From: an uncultured Desulfovibrio sp.
GTDB lineage: Bacteria; Desulfobacterota; Desulfovibrionia; Desulfovibrionales; Desulfovibrionaceae
Reading direction: 5' to 3'
DNA length: 14,459 bases
NCBI GenBank assembly: GCA_947176055.1
Contig: CAMWPE010000029.1
Span: 1-14,459, forward strand
A model generated the notes under the pieces. The model saw only the letters and a program-made list of their open reading frames with translations, was not told where the DNA came from and searched no databases. Made by a program: the position numbers and the translations under genes. Below, piece after piece: positions 1 through 6,099 of the stretch. Numbering within the stretch: the first letter of the stretch is position 1; each line of letters opens with the position of its first letter.

Positions 1-2
1 AT

Positions 3-938
3 TTACGAAGAGAAAACTTCGCCTGACAGATAGCGATCGCCGCTGTCCGGCAGGGTAACGACTATGTTTTTGCCTTCGTTCCGGGCTTTTTTAGCGATCT
101 TTACCGCCGCGGCGGCGGCGGCTCCGGAGGATACGCCGCATAACAAGCCCCCCTTCCTGGCGAGAGTCCGGGTCATTGCCAGAGCCTCGTCGTCGGGAAT
201 AATTTCAACGCGATTCAGCAAGGAAATATCCAGATTCTTTGGGATGAAACCTGGACCAATGCCTTGAATTTTATGCGGTCCAGGGGCTCCGCCTGTGATC
301 ACCGGAGAAGAGGCGGGCTCGACGGCTACAATCTCTATAGCCGGATTTTTGTTCTTTAAAAATCTTCCGGCTCCTGTCAGCGTTCCGCCGGTTCCAGCCC
401 CGGCCACAAGAATATCGACCTTTCCCTCCGTAGCTTCCCATATTTCGGGGCCGGTGCCACGATAATGGGCGGCGGGATTCGCGGGATTGAGAAATTGACC
501 GGCTATGATGCTGTCCGGCGTCGTTTTTCGCAATTCTTCCGCCTTCGCTATGGCTCCCTTCATCCCTTCCGCTCCGGGAGTAAGGACTACTTCGGCTCCG
601 TAAGCGGCTATTTGCTGGCGTCTCTCCCGGCTCATGCTGTCCGGCATGACGACAATCAGCCTATAGCCGCGAGCCGCCGCCAGGCACGCCAGGCCTATGC
701 CGGTGTTGCCTGACGTAGGCTCGATTATTACGCCGCCGGGTTTCAGGATTCCATCCTTTTCAGCTTGATCCAGGATATTTTTCGCGACCCGATCCTTGAC
801 CGAACCGGCGGGATTCATAAATTCCAGCTTGGCAAGCAACCGCGCTTTAAGATCCTGACTCTTTTTCAGAAATTTTAATTCCAACAGCGGCGTGGCGCCA
901 ATTAATTCGTCAATGGAGGCGAATACTTTTTCAGGCAT
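3..938 (-). CDS. cysK: Cysteine synthase A (O-acetylserine sulfhydrylase)
   Basis: PLP enzyme that replaces the acetate of O-acetylserine with sulfide to give cysteine, in the cytoplasm. Residues 42-50 carry the NPAGSVKDR motif; Lys48 should be the PLP Schiff-base lysine. The substrate loop PTSGNTG, the phosphate-binding GTGGTLTG and a C-terminal CGVSSGAA segment are all present and in family order. The protein is 311 residues, normal for CysK. I chose the ATG at 938 because GGGAGG lies five to six bases upstream; a longer reading from 959 has no comparable site. The start codon lies inside the end of metY as ATGCCTGA, an 8-base overlap that suggests translational coupling. The TAA stop is at 3-5, so the gene is complete. 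Cystathionine beta-synthase is an alternative for this fold, but length and motifs favour CysK. Confidence 0.93.
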   Translation of the reverse strand: MPEKVFASIDELIGATPLLELKFLKKSQDLKARLLAKLEFMNPAGSVKDRVAKNILDQAEKDGILKPGGVIIEPTSGNTGIGLACLAAARGYRLIVVMPDSMSRERRQQIAAYGAEVVLTPGAEGMKGAIAKAEELRKTTPDSIIAGQFLNPANPAAHYRGTGPEIWEATEGKVDILVAGAGTGGTLTGAGRFLKNKNPAIEIVAVEPASSPVITGGAPGPHKIQGIGPGFIPKNLDISLLNRVEIIPDDEALAMTRTLARKGGLLCGVSSGAAAAAAVKIAKKARNEGKNIVVTLPDSGDRYLSGEVFSS

Positions 939-2220
939 TCGCGCCTCCCGAAGCGTCAAGAGCTCGAGCTAAGTCCTCTATGATGTCGTCGATATGCTCG
1001 GTCCCTATGGAAAGACGGATAGTGTTTGGGCCTATGCCCTGCCCGGCCAATTCTTCGTCGTTAAGTTGCGAATGCGTGGTGCTTGCCGGATGAATAACCA
1101 GGCTTTTAACGTCCGCTACGTTGGCGAGCAGGGAAAATAATTCGAGACTATCCACAAATTTTTTAGCCGTCTCCCGGCCGCCGGCGATATTAAAGGTAAA
1201 TATGGATCCGGCCCCATGGGGGAAAAAGCGCCTGTAAAGCTGGTGATTGGGATGATCGGGCAGAGAAGGGTGAGCAACGCTTTCTACCAGAGGATGATTC
1301 TTTAGAAAATCCGCGACCTTCAACGCGTTCTCGATATGCCTTTCCACACGCAGGGACAGAGTCTCGATTCCAAGAAGCAGAATGAAGGCGTTAAAGGGAG
1401 ATATGCACGCGCCCATGTCGCGCAAAAGAATGGCGCGGATCCAGGTCGCAATGGGCGCGGACAGATCGGCGAAAACAATTCCGTGATAACTGGGATTGGG
1501 CTTACAGAGTTCGGGGAAACGCCCGGAGCCCTTCCAGTCAAATCCTGATCCCTCGACTACTACGCCGCCAAGGCTGGTGCCATGGCCGCCGAGAAATTTT
1601 GTCGCCGAATGAACAATGATATCCGCGCCATGCTCGAGCGGCCGCAGAAGGTAGGGCGTAGCGAATGTATTGTCCACTATGACAGGAATCCCGCGGCTAT
1701 GGGCCATTTCCGCGAGACGGTCGATATCGGGAATATCGCTGTTTGGATTGCCCAGAGTCTCGAGGAACAGAGCTTTTGTTTCAGGCCGGAAGGCGGCTTC
1801 GACCTCCGCGTGGTTGTGAACGTCGACAAAAGTCGTCTTTACGCCGTAGCGCGGCAATGTCTGCGCCATTAAGTTATAAGTGCCGCCGTAGATAGTTTTT
1901 TGCGACACGATCTGGTCCCCGGCTCCGGCCAGGGCCATTAGGGCGTAGCAGATAGCCGCCGCTCCGGATGCGAGCGCGAGGGCCGCGATCCCCCCTTCCA
2001 GATCCGCGACGCGTTTTTCCAGGGCTTCCTGCGTGGAATTGGTCAAGCGACCGTAAATGTTTCCAGCGTCTTCAAGATTAAAGCGGGCCGCGGCGTGATC
2101 GAAGTTGTCGAACACATAGCTTGTCGTTTGATATATGGGCACAGCGCGTGCGCCGGTGGCCGGATCCGGTTTTTCCTGACCGGAATGGATTTGCACTGTC
2201 TCAAATTTGCGATTTTTCAT
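931..2220 (-). CDS. metY: O-acetylhomoserine sulfhydrylase (O-acetylhomoserine aminocarboxypropyltransferase)
   Basis: Cys/Met-metabolism PLP enzyme, 429 residues, the usual length for MetY and longer than MetB or MetC (about 390). It condenses O-acetylhomoserine with sulfide to give homocysteine, the direct-sulfhydrylation route to methionine. The N-terminus FETVQIHSGQ, the YGRLTNST segment near residue 56, LASGAAAI at 83-90 and the PLP-lysine motif SATKFLGGHGT (Lys208) are all typical. The start has a clear site, TGGAGGAAAATAC before ATG. It is first in a two-gene unit with cysK, which overlaps its stop codon. A PLP-type sulfide-using enzyme fits a cell that makes sulfide in bulk. A cystathionine gamma-synthase role is less likely given the length and the extra segment around residues 225-260. 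Confidence 0.92.
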   Translation of the reverse strand: MKNRKFETVQIHSGQEKPDPATGARAVPIYQTTSYVFDNFDHAAARFNLEDAGNIYGRLTNSTQEALEKRVADLEGGIAALALASGAAAICYALMALAGAGDQIVSQKTIYGGTYNLMAQTLPRYGVKTTFVDVHNHAEVEAAFRPETKALFLETLGNPNSDIPDIDRLAEMAHSRGIPVIVDNTFATPYLLRPLEHGADIIVHSATKFLGGHGTSLGGVVVEGSGFDWKGSGRFPELCKPNPSYHGIVFADLSAPIATWIRAILLRDMGACISPFNAFILLLGIETLSLRVERHIENALKVADFLKNHPLVESVAHPSLPDHPNHQLYRRFFPHGAGSIFTFNIAGGRETAKKFVDSLELFSLLANVADVKSLVIHPASTTHSQLNDEELAGQGIGPNTIRLSIGTEHIDDIIEDLARALDASGGANA

Positions 2221-2241
2221 GTATTTTCCTCCAGAAAAAAG

Positions 2242-2270
2242 TTTTGACCCTCAACGCGCCGGTTTGTCAA
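2242..2270 (-). promoter_or_regulatory. Possible sigma70 promoter for metY-cysK
   Basis: On the minus strand a perfect TTGACA (2265-2270) is followed after 17 bases by TCAAAA (2242-2247), a poor -10 with three of six matches. The same stretch reads TTGAC-N17-GTCAA, a 5-bp inverted repeat that might be an operator or chance. The predicted start would leave a very short leader before the metY ribosome binding site. I see no clear terminator and no recognisable riboswitch in 2221-2376. Confidence 0.3.
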
Positions 2271-2376
2271 GCTCTGGAGATTATTTTCACAAGCGTGGGA
2301 TTTACGGCGACCAGAGCGGCCATTCTCGCCGATAAGCGGAAAGCGCGGATGAAGCGGAGGAGCCTCTAAAAAATTT

Positions 2377-3306
2377 TCAGGAATGGCCCAATTTTTGGAT
2401 TTGCTCAGTTAATTCGGCGATATAATCTTGCAGACCGCGATTTTCCCGGACAGCCTGCGCGAGAATTTTTGTCATAATTTGCTCGGATGGCGTATGGGGC
2501 CACATGGAGCCTGTTTTTTCGAAGGGAGGGAATTCAAGGTTCTTTTCGTCGCATAGAGTAACATAGAGTTGAGCTGCTCTGGCGATTATCCCGTCTGGAT
2601 CATCGTAATGAAAGCGAGACGCGATCTTCTCGCGGGATACATATCCGTCGAAAAAGGCGTCGAAGCCGGAGTCGTTATAGGACAACTTTAATTTTGTCGC
2701 CGCTTGTTTTAAAATCCCTTCGGGATTTTCAAGGAGCTTGTCGTAGTTAATCAGGACGCGCGGATATTTTTCCGTATAGATAAGCGAGGCGAGGGTATAG
2801 CCGAGCCAGAGCAACTGTCCGTAATCCGTGTCCAGAAAAAAGCCGGGAAAAATTTTTCGCAACGCGCCGCGACGCAGATACTGGACAACGGCGCGAGGAT
2901 CCCTGAAACAGACGAGAGAACGGGGAAGAGTTCCAATTGATTCGAAAACCTTGCGCCAGAAAAGTCCAAGGCGCGTCATTTGCGGATCTTTCAGACCGAT
3001 TATGGGGCCGTCCCCGGCTCTGGAGCGAAGATAGGCGACGGCGCGATCCAGGTAGCCCGCTTCGATCAGGATTGCTATATGATCCTCGCCAATCGCGCAT
3101 AGAGTATCCCAGGAGAAGCCCAGACGATTCAGCATCTCTTCGTTGAGGCGGACCAGCTCCGCGTCCTCGAAAGCTCCTTCTAGTCCCGCTTCGTCAGGCA
3201 TGCTCGCGCGGGAGCCCAGAGTCGCGCCAAAAAGCCCTAACGACGAGGCCAAAAGTCCGGCTCCGCTCCGCCGGAAGCCCCAGATAACTATAAATTCGGT
3301 TTGCAT
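2377..3306 (-). CDS. Sulfotransferase-like protein (PAPS-binding fold)
   Basis: The protein opens with a beta-strand/loop FIVIWGFRRSGAGLLASSL (residues 5-23) that matches the 5'-phosphosulfate loop of sulfotransferases. GLKDPQ follows at 104-109, and SLVCFRDPRAVVQYL (130-144) matches the 3'-phosphate motif. Bacterial relatives use PAPS to sulfate glycans, lipids or nodulation-type factors; the acceptor cannot be read from sequence. The C-terminal 30 residues look helical or coiled-coil. I chose the ATG at 3306 (309 residues) because the fold starts right there. The in-frame ATG at 3369 adds 21 residues with no family character, and neither start has a good ribosome binding site. It stands alone, 156 bases from metY and 139 bases from the MoaE-like gene. 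A glycan biosynthesis role is a guess; sulfotransferase fold is fairly sure, activity is not. Confidence 0.72.
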   Translation of the reverse strand: MQTEFIVIWGFRRSGAGLLASSLGLFGATLGSRASMPDEAGLEGAFEDAELVRLNEEMLNRLGFSWDTLCAIGEDHIAILIEAGYLDRAVAYLRSRAGDGPIIGLKDPQMTRLGLFWRKVFESIGTLPRSLVCFRDPRAVVQYLRRGALRKIFPGFFLDTDYGQLLWLGYTLASLIYTEKYPRVLINYDKLLENPEGILKQAATKLKLSYNDSGFDAFFDGYVSREKIASRFHYDDPDGIIARAAQLYVTLCDEKNLEFPPFEKTGSMWPHTPSEQIMTKILAQAVRENRGLQDYIAELTEQIQKLGHS

Positions 3307-3445
3307 AATTATGACAGACTGGATAGGAGGAATTAACTTAAAAACCGGGCTGACAACGCGACTACGCATAGGCGATTAGTGCCTTAATCCGGCGTCGCTC
3401 GCGGTGGTTTTCAGACGGAATGCGACCTGAATGGCCCGCGACCTT

Positions 3446-3814
3446 TTACTCCTCTTCGAAAATCTCCTTTTTGCGCACGCCCTCGCTTTTGACGCGATCC
3501 AGGAGTTCGGAAAAAACGGCTTTCACATTTTCGCGCAAATCTCCCGCTACGGCCAGATAGAGGAGATCGTCGCCGGGTTTCAGAACGCCTTCGTTAGCCT
3601 GAGCCACGATGGCGAAAATTCCGGGCCTCGCGCCCAGTTCCTGGCAAATTTCGCCGATTTTCAATTCATTCGCGCTAACTTCCACTTCTTTTACCTTGCG
3701 GCGTCCGTTCCTGGACCAGGCGCGCACAACGCCGTTGTGCAAAAGAATCATCCCCGCTTCCTTTTCGAAGCCGGGCCGTTTTTTTATTTCCGCGACTATG
3801 CTGTCAAGGCTCAT
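3446..3814 (-). CDS. Divergent MoaE-like protein (molybdopterin synthase large-subunit family)
   Basis: 122 residues with the outline of MoaE, which together with thiocarboxylated MoaD puts the dithiolene sulfurs into molybdopterin. Visible matches are G-x-ILLHNGVVR (residues 21-31; the Arg of the family's G-x-VR is kept), VLKPGDDLLYLAV (77-89, family GxLxxGe..V.V) and LLDRVKSEGVRKKE (104-117). The last keeps both lysines expected at the active site (Lys109 and Lys115). The family's His-Arg pair is replaced by Asp-Leu-Arg (92-94) and the Trp of WKKE by Arg114, so activity is uncertain. The start is firm: AAGGAGATATACATG. No moaD or other cofactor gene is visible nearby. It follows the qmo cluster but is cut off from it by a strong terminator. 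Could be a true MoaE, or a repurposed relative in sulfate reducers. Confidence 0.6.
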   Translation of the reverse strand: MSLDSIVAEIKKRPGFEKEAGMILLHNGVVRAWSRNGRRKVKEVEVSANELKIGEICQELGARPGIFAIVAQANEGVLKPGDDLLYLAVAGDLRENVKAVFSELLDRVKSEGVRKKEIFEEE

Positions 3815-3854
3815 GTATATCTCCTTTCATGGTCACCCGATTCCGAATAGCTTA

Positions 3855-3909
3855 TTTTTTATCCGGCGCGAAACGACCGCGAGCGCCTCGCGACGAGCCG
3901 GATAAGGAG
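3855..3909 (+). promoter_or_regulatory. Long nested stem-loop overlapping a plus-strand ribosome binding site
   Basis: TTATCCGGC (3859-3867) and GCCGGATAA (3897-3905) are perfect inverted arms. Inside sits a second perfect hairpin, CGCGAG-cgc-CTCGCG (3878-3892). Read as plus-strand RNA, the outer stem extends to 13 continuous pairs: the U-run at 3855-3858 pairs with GGAG (3906-3909) using three G-U wobbles. This buries AAGGAG (3904-3909), the only good ribosome binding site before the small ORF at 3917. The wobble extension does not work on the minus strand, which argues that the plus-strand RNA is the functional form. The element also lies 45-91 bases upstream of the minus-strand MoaE-like gene, so it could instead be part of that leader. 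No T-run follows on either strand, so it is not a simple terminator. Structure is seen; regulatory role is inferred. Confidence 0.45.
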
Positions 3910-3916
3910 CGGTGTT

Positions 3917-3985
3917 ATGATGATCCAAATCCGGGAAATTTACAATGGTCCCTCCGGAAGGGGCGCCAGTGGTTTTAAGCGATGA
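3917..3985 (+). CDS. Candidate small protein or leader peptide (22 residues)
   Basis: An open frame begins with two ATG codons (3917 and 3920), seven bases after AAGGAG, and ends with TGA at 3983-3985. The peptide begins MMIQIREIYN, has a Gly/Ser-rich middle and ends ASGFKR. It is basic, with no membrane segment and no cysteine. I do not recognise it. The frame is bracketed by signals as a gene would be: a stem-loop hiding its ribosome binding site upstream, and a strong terminator starting at the stop codon. It is divergent to the MoaE-like gene and converges on the apr-qmo operon. It may equally be a chance frame inside a small RNA. No clear promoter is seen between 3815 and 3855. Confidence 0.3.
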   Translation: MMIQIREIYNGPSGRGASGFKR

Positions 3986-4012
3986 AAAAGGCCGCATTCG
4001 CGGCCTTCGTTT
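3985..4012. terminator. Bidirectional intrinsic terminator ending the apr-qmo operon
   Basis: Perfect 8-bp stem AAGGCCGC (3988-3995) and GCGGCCTT (4000-4007) with loop ATTC. On the minus strand the stem is followed by TTTTTC, a good terminator about 90 bases past the QmoD-like stop. On the plus strand it is followed by CGTTTT, so it can also end a small plus-strand transcript from 3917-3985. The 4013-4091 stretch to the QmoD-like stop holds nothing else I can support. Confidence 0.8.
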
Positions 4013-4091
4013 TCCGATCTGTCTCGCTTGTATAGCGCGTTTTTATGCGCGCCCGATTGGATTCTTCATAACTCGCGCGGCAACGCCCCGG

Positions 4092-4802
4092 CTAGAAGCC
4101 AAAACCGTCCGAATCTACATTGGATCCGAAGCCGAAGCCCGCTTCTTCCTCGACTGTCTCATCGACAGGCGTCGCTTCGGCGCCTCCTGTCGCCGCGGCG
4201 GCGCTTCCGGCTACGACCATCCCTTTCATGCCATCCTTGATGGCCGTTTTTATCGCGTCCATCAGCTCGTCGTGATCGATGGGCATTTTGCCTTGAAACT
4301 CGGCGACCTTGCGCTGGAGAGCCAGCGCGTCCGCTTTCATTTGCTTGATTTTGGCCTCCAGCTCGTCGTTCTTTTTTTGCGCCTGGGCAAGCGCCGCTTC
4401 CATAGGCTCTAGCTCTTTAATCCTTTTTTCCAGATCCATTACTTCTCTGGTCTGGCGGCATAGGCTGGCTTCGGTGTCTTTAATGATATTTAGCGTTTGC
4501 CGGGCCTGCTCCCGCGTCGTCCCGTCCATCGGCGAGATTGAAAGATGGTCGCCCAGCAGGCCGGAGGCCTGTTTTACGAAGGCCGGCCAGCTCTCGCCTT
4601 CCTTATAGACGAGATCCGCGAATTTGGGATACCAGCGGGTAAGCCACGCGGCCGCGAAAGGGCCCGTCGCCCGGGCGCACTCGCCGCAATCCACTGTCTC
4701 GCCAAGTATATAGCCGGCAATTTCGTTTACATTCGCGCCATCCTTACCTACGACAAGCTCAAGCACTTTTTCTACGGGGAAAACTTTTCGTTTGTCAGCC
4801 AT
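4092..4802 (-). CDS. QmoD-like conserved protein distal to qmoABC
   Basis: 236 residues, directly after qmoC in the position of the promoter-distal gene of Desulfovibrio (DVU0851, called qmoD), which has been studied together with qmoABC for its effect on sulfate reduction. Residues 1-100 look like a compact helical domain with a CGEC pair (Cys39, Cys42) in GETVDCGECARATGPFAAAW, which could be redox-active or bind metal. Residues about 108-170 are a heptad-like coiled coil rich in Glu, Lys, Leu and Ala. The tail has an Ala/Gly segment (VVAGSAAAATGGAEA), then an acidic stretch, and ends with two Phe-Gly-Phe motifs (FGFG and GFGF). There is no signal peptide. Start: GGGAGGATGTCCC before ATG. 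It is 112 bases from qmoC and followed by the operon terminator. Orthology to QmoD is inferred from position and general character; molecular function is unknown. Confidence 0.68.
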   Translation of the reverse strand: MADKRKVFPVEKVLELVVGKDGANVNEIAGYILGETVDCGECARATGPFAAAWLTRWYPKFADLVYKEGESWPAFVKQASGLLGDHLSISPMDGTTREQARQTLNIIKDTEASLCRQTREVMDLEKRIKELEPMEAALAQAQKKNDELEAKIKQMKADALALQRKVAEFQGKMPIDHDELMDAIKTAIKDGMKGMVVAGSAAAATGGAEATPVDETVEEEAGFGFGSNVDSDGFGF

Positions 4803-4890
4803 GGGACATCCTCCCTGAAGGGAATAACTTTTAGCCTTCGGCGGGCAATTTTTTACTTATCCGGAGTTGAAATCGTAATTTCGCGTTTTC

Positions 4891-4908
4891 GCCGCGACCG
4901 TACGCGGC
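4891..4908 (-). repeat. Stem-loop just after qmoC
   Basis: GCCGCG (4891-4896) and CGCGGC (4903-4908) form a perfect 6-bp hairpin with a 6-base loop, starting seven bases past the qmoC stop codon. The bases after it on the minus strand are GAAAACGCG, so it lacks the T-run of a terminator. A second weak dyad, GAAAT-cgta-ATTTC, lies at 4869-4882. Likely an mRNA-stabilising or processing hairpin between qmoC and the QmoD-like gene; role inferred. Confidence 0.4.
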
Positions 4909-4914
4909 GCGCTT

Positions 4915-6090
4915 CTAGCTTCTGCCGTACATTCTGGCGTAAACCATGGCGGCCGTTCTATAGACAAAATGGCCGAGCTTGGACCAGGGCACATAGGCGA
5001 AAAGCATCCACACGACTACCAGATGAATATAGTAAATAACGAAAGCCCAGTGGATCCAGTCCATTAACCTGAAGATTTGGGTAAACATGCCAGTCAGCGC
5101 CACAGCCCAGATAATACCCAGCAGATACCAGTCGTAATAATTGGAAGCCTGATGTCTGTTCAGGGTGGCGCGTCGCCAAGTCAGCATTATTAGCGCGATT
5201 ATCAGGAGCGCGGCGCCGATATTGGCGAGAATCTTTACCCAGAAGCCCTGCGGCATTGGCGTTTCGATCAGGATAAACGGGAGAATTTTGCCGCCCCAGT
5301 GGCCTATGGCGACCACCGTCGTCACGAAGGTGAGAATGCAGAAACTCCAGACGAGCATCGTATGCGAAAAACGACGCGTCTTATGGGGCTCGCCCGTAGC
5401 CGGTCCTTCTTCGCACTGGGCGAATTTGCTGGCCGATCCGGTCTCTTCCCAGAGGACTTCCATCAGGCAGACGAACCAGTTCTTTTTCTTGCCAATGACG
5501 GCGAGCTTGCCTTCGGGTCTGAATTTATCAAGCAGTTTGCGGCACCCATGGGCCAGAATAAAGGCCGCGCCGAAGAAAGTGATCATGAAAATGGGATCGA
5601 TAGTGTAATCGCCGTAAAATATCGTCCCGAACACGATGCGCCCGTCGGCCGCGCGCGGGAACCAGCTTCCTACGATAGACGCCCTGATCCACCAGACTAT
5701 GAACCAGATGAGCGCGGGGATAAGGAAGAGAGGGACAAGCCCGGAAGGTTTGCTCATCCATTCGCCGATCAACCGCGGCTTTAGCATATCGCGATATATT
5801 ATATCGCGGGCCGCGGACATCAGCTCGGCGGGGCCGGCATGTCTGGGGCAGAGATCGGAACAGTTGCCGCAGTTATGGCAAAGCCAGAGATCTATGTCGC
5901 CGGTCAGCTTTTCTTTGAGGCCAAAAGACGCCCAGACCATTTCCTTGCGGGGAAAGGGTTTGTTGTCCGGGGCCATGGGACAGGCTACGGAACATGTGGC
6001 GCATTGATAACATTCCTTGAGATTATGACCGCCGGTTTCTTTGAGTCGCCGGACAAAATCCATATCCGGCTGGAGCGTGATCGCCGCCAT
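4915..6090 (-). CDS. qmoC: QmoC, membrane subunit of quinone-interacting oxidoreductase
   Basis: Membrane anchor of QmoABC, which exchanges electrons between menaquinone and APS reductase. The protein fuses an HdrC-like iron-sulfur domain to a HdrE/NarI-like heme b membrane domain. The two [4Fe-4S] motifs are Cys27, 30, 33, 37 and Cys71, 74, 77, 81, each followed by Pro. Hydrophobic segments lie at roughly 117-140, 162-182, 246-263, 288-304, 321-340 and 346-368. Histidines at the edge of or within them (His181, His243, His356) are candidate heme ligands. 391 residues is normal. Start: TAGGAGGTTGAG before ATG, beginning only nine bases after the qmoB stop codon, so the two are translated from one message. 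Confidence 0.95.
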   Translation of the reverse strand: MAAITLQPDMDFVRRLKETGGHNLKECYQCATCSVACPMAPDNKPFPRKEMVWASFGLKEKLTGDIDLWLCHNCGNCSDLCPRHAGPAELMSAARDIIYRDMLKPRLIGEWMSKPSGLVPLFLIPALIWFIVWWIRASIVGSWFPRAADGRIVFGTIFYGDYTIDPIFMITFFGAAFILAHGCRKLLDKFRPEGKLAVIGKKKNWFVCLMEVLWEETGSASKFAQCEEGPATGEPHKTRRFSHTMLVWSFCILTFVTTVVAIGHWGGKILPFILIETPMPQGFWVKILANIGAALLIIALIMLTWRRATLNRHQASNYYDWYLLGIIWAVALTGMFTQIFRLMDWIHWAFVIYYIHLVVVWMLFAYVPWSKLGHFVYRTAAMVYARMYGRS

Positions 6091-6099
6091 CTCAACCTC

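Noticed and set aside
3814..3828. Start region AAGGAGATATACATG before the MoaE-like gene, identical to the phage T7 gene 10 type site used in expression vectors
   Set aside because: The flanking sequence on both sides is native in character and no other vector sequence is present, so this is a chance match to an ideal ribosome binding site.
3431..3850. Plus-strand frame covering the MoaE-like gene
   Set aside because: The minus-strand frame has a textbook ribosome binding site and family motifs; the plus frame has neither.
3945..4412. Plus-strand frame across the terminator and the QmoD-like gene end
   Set aside because: It runs through the terminator hairpin and is antisense to the QmoD-like gene; no start signal.
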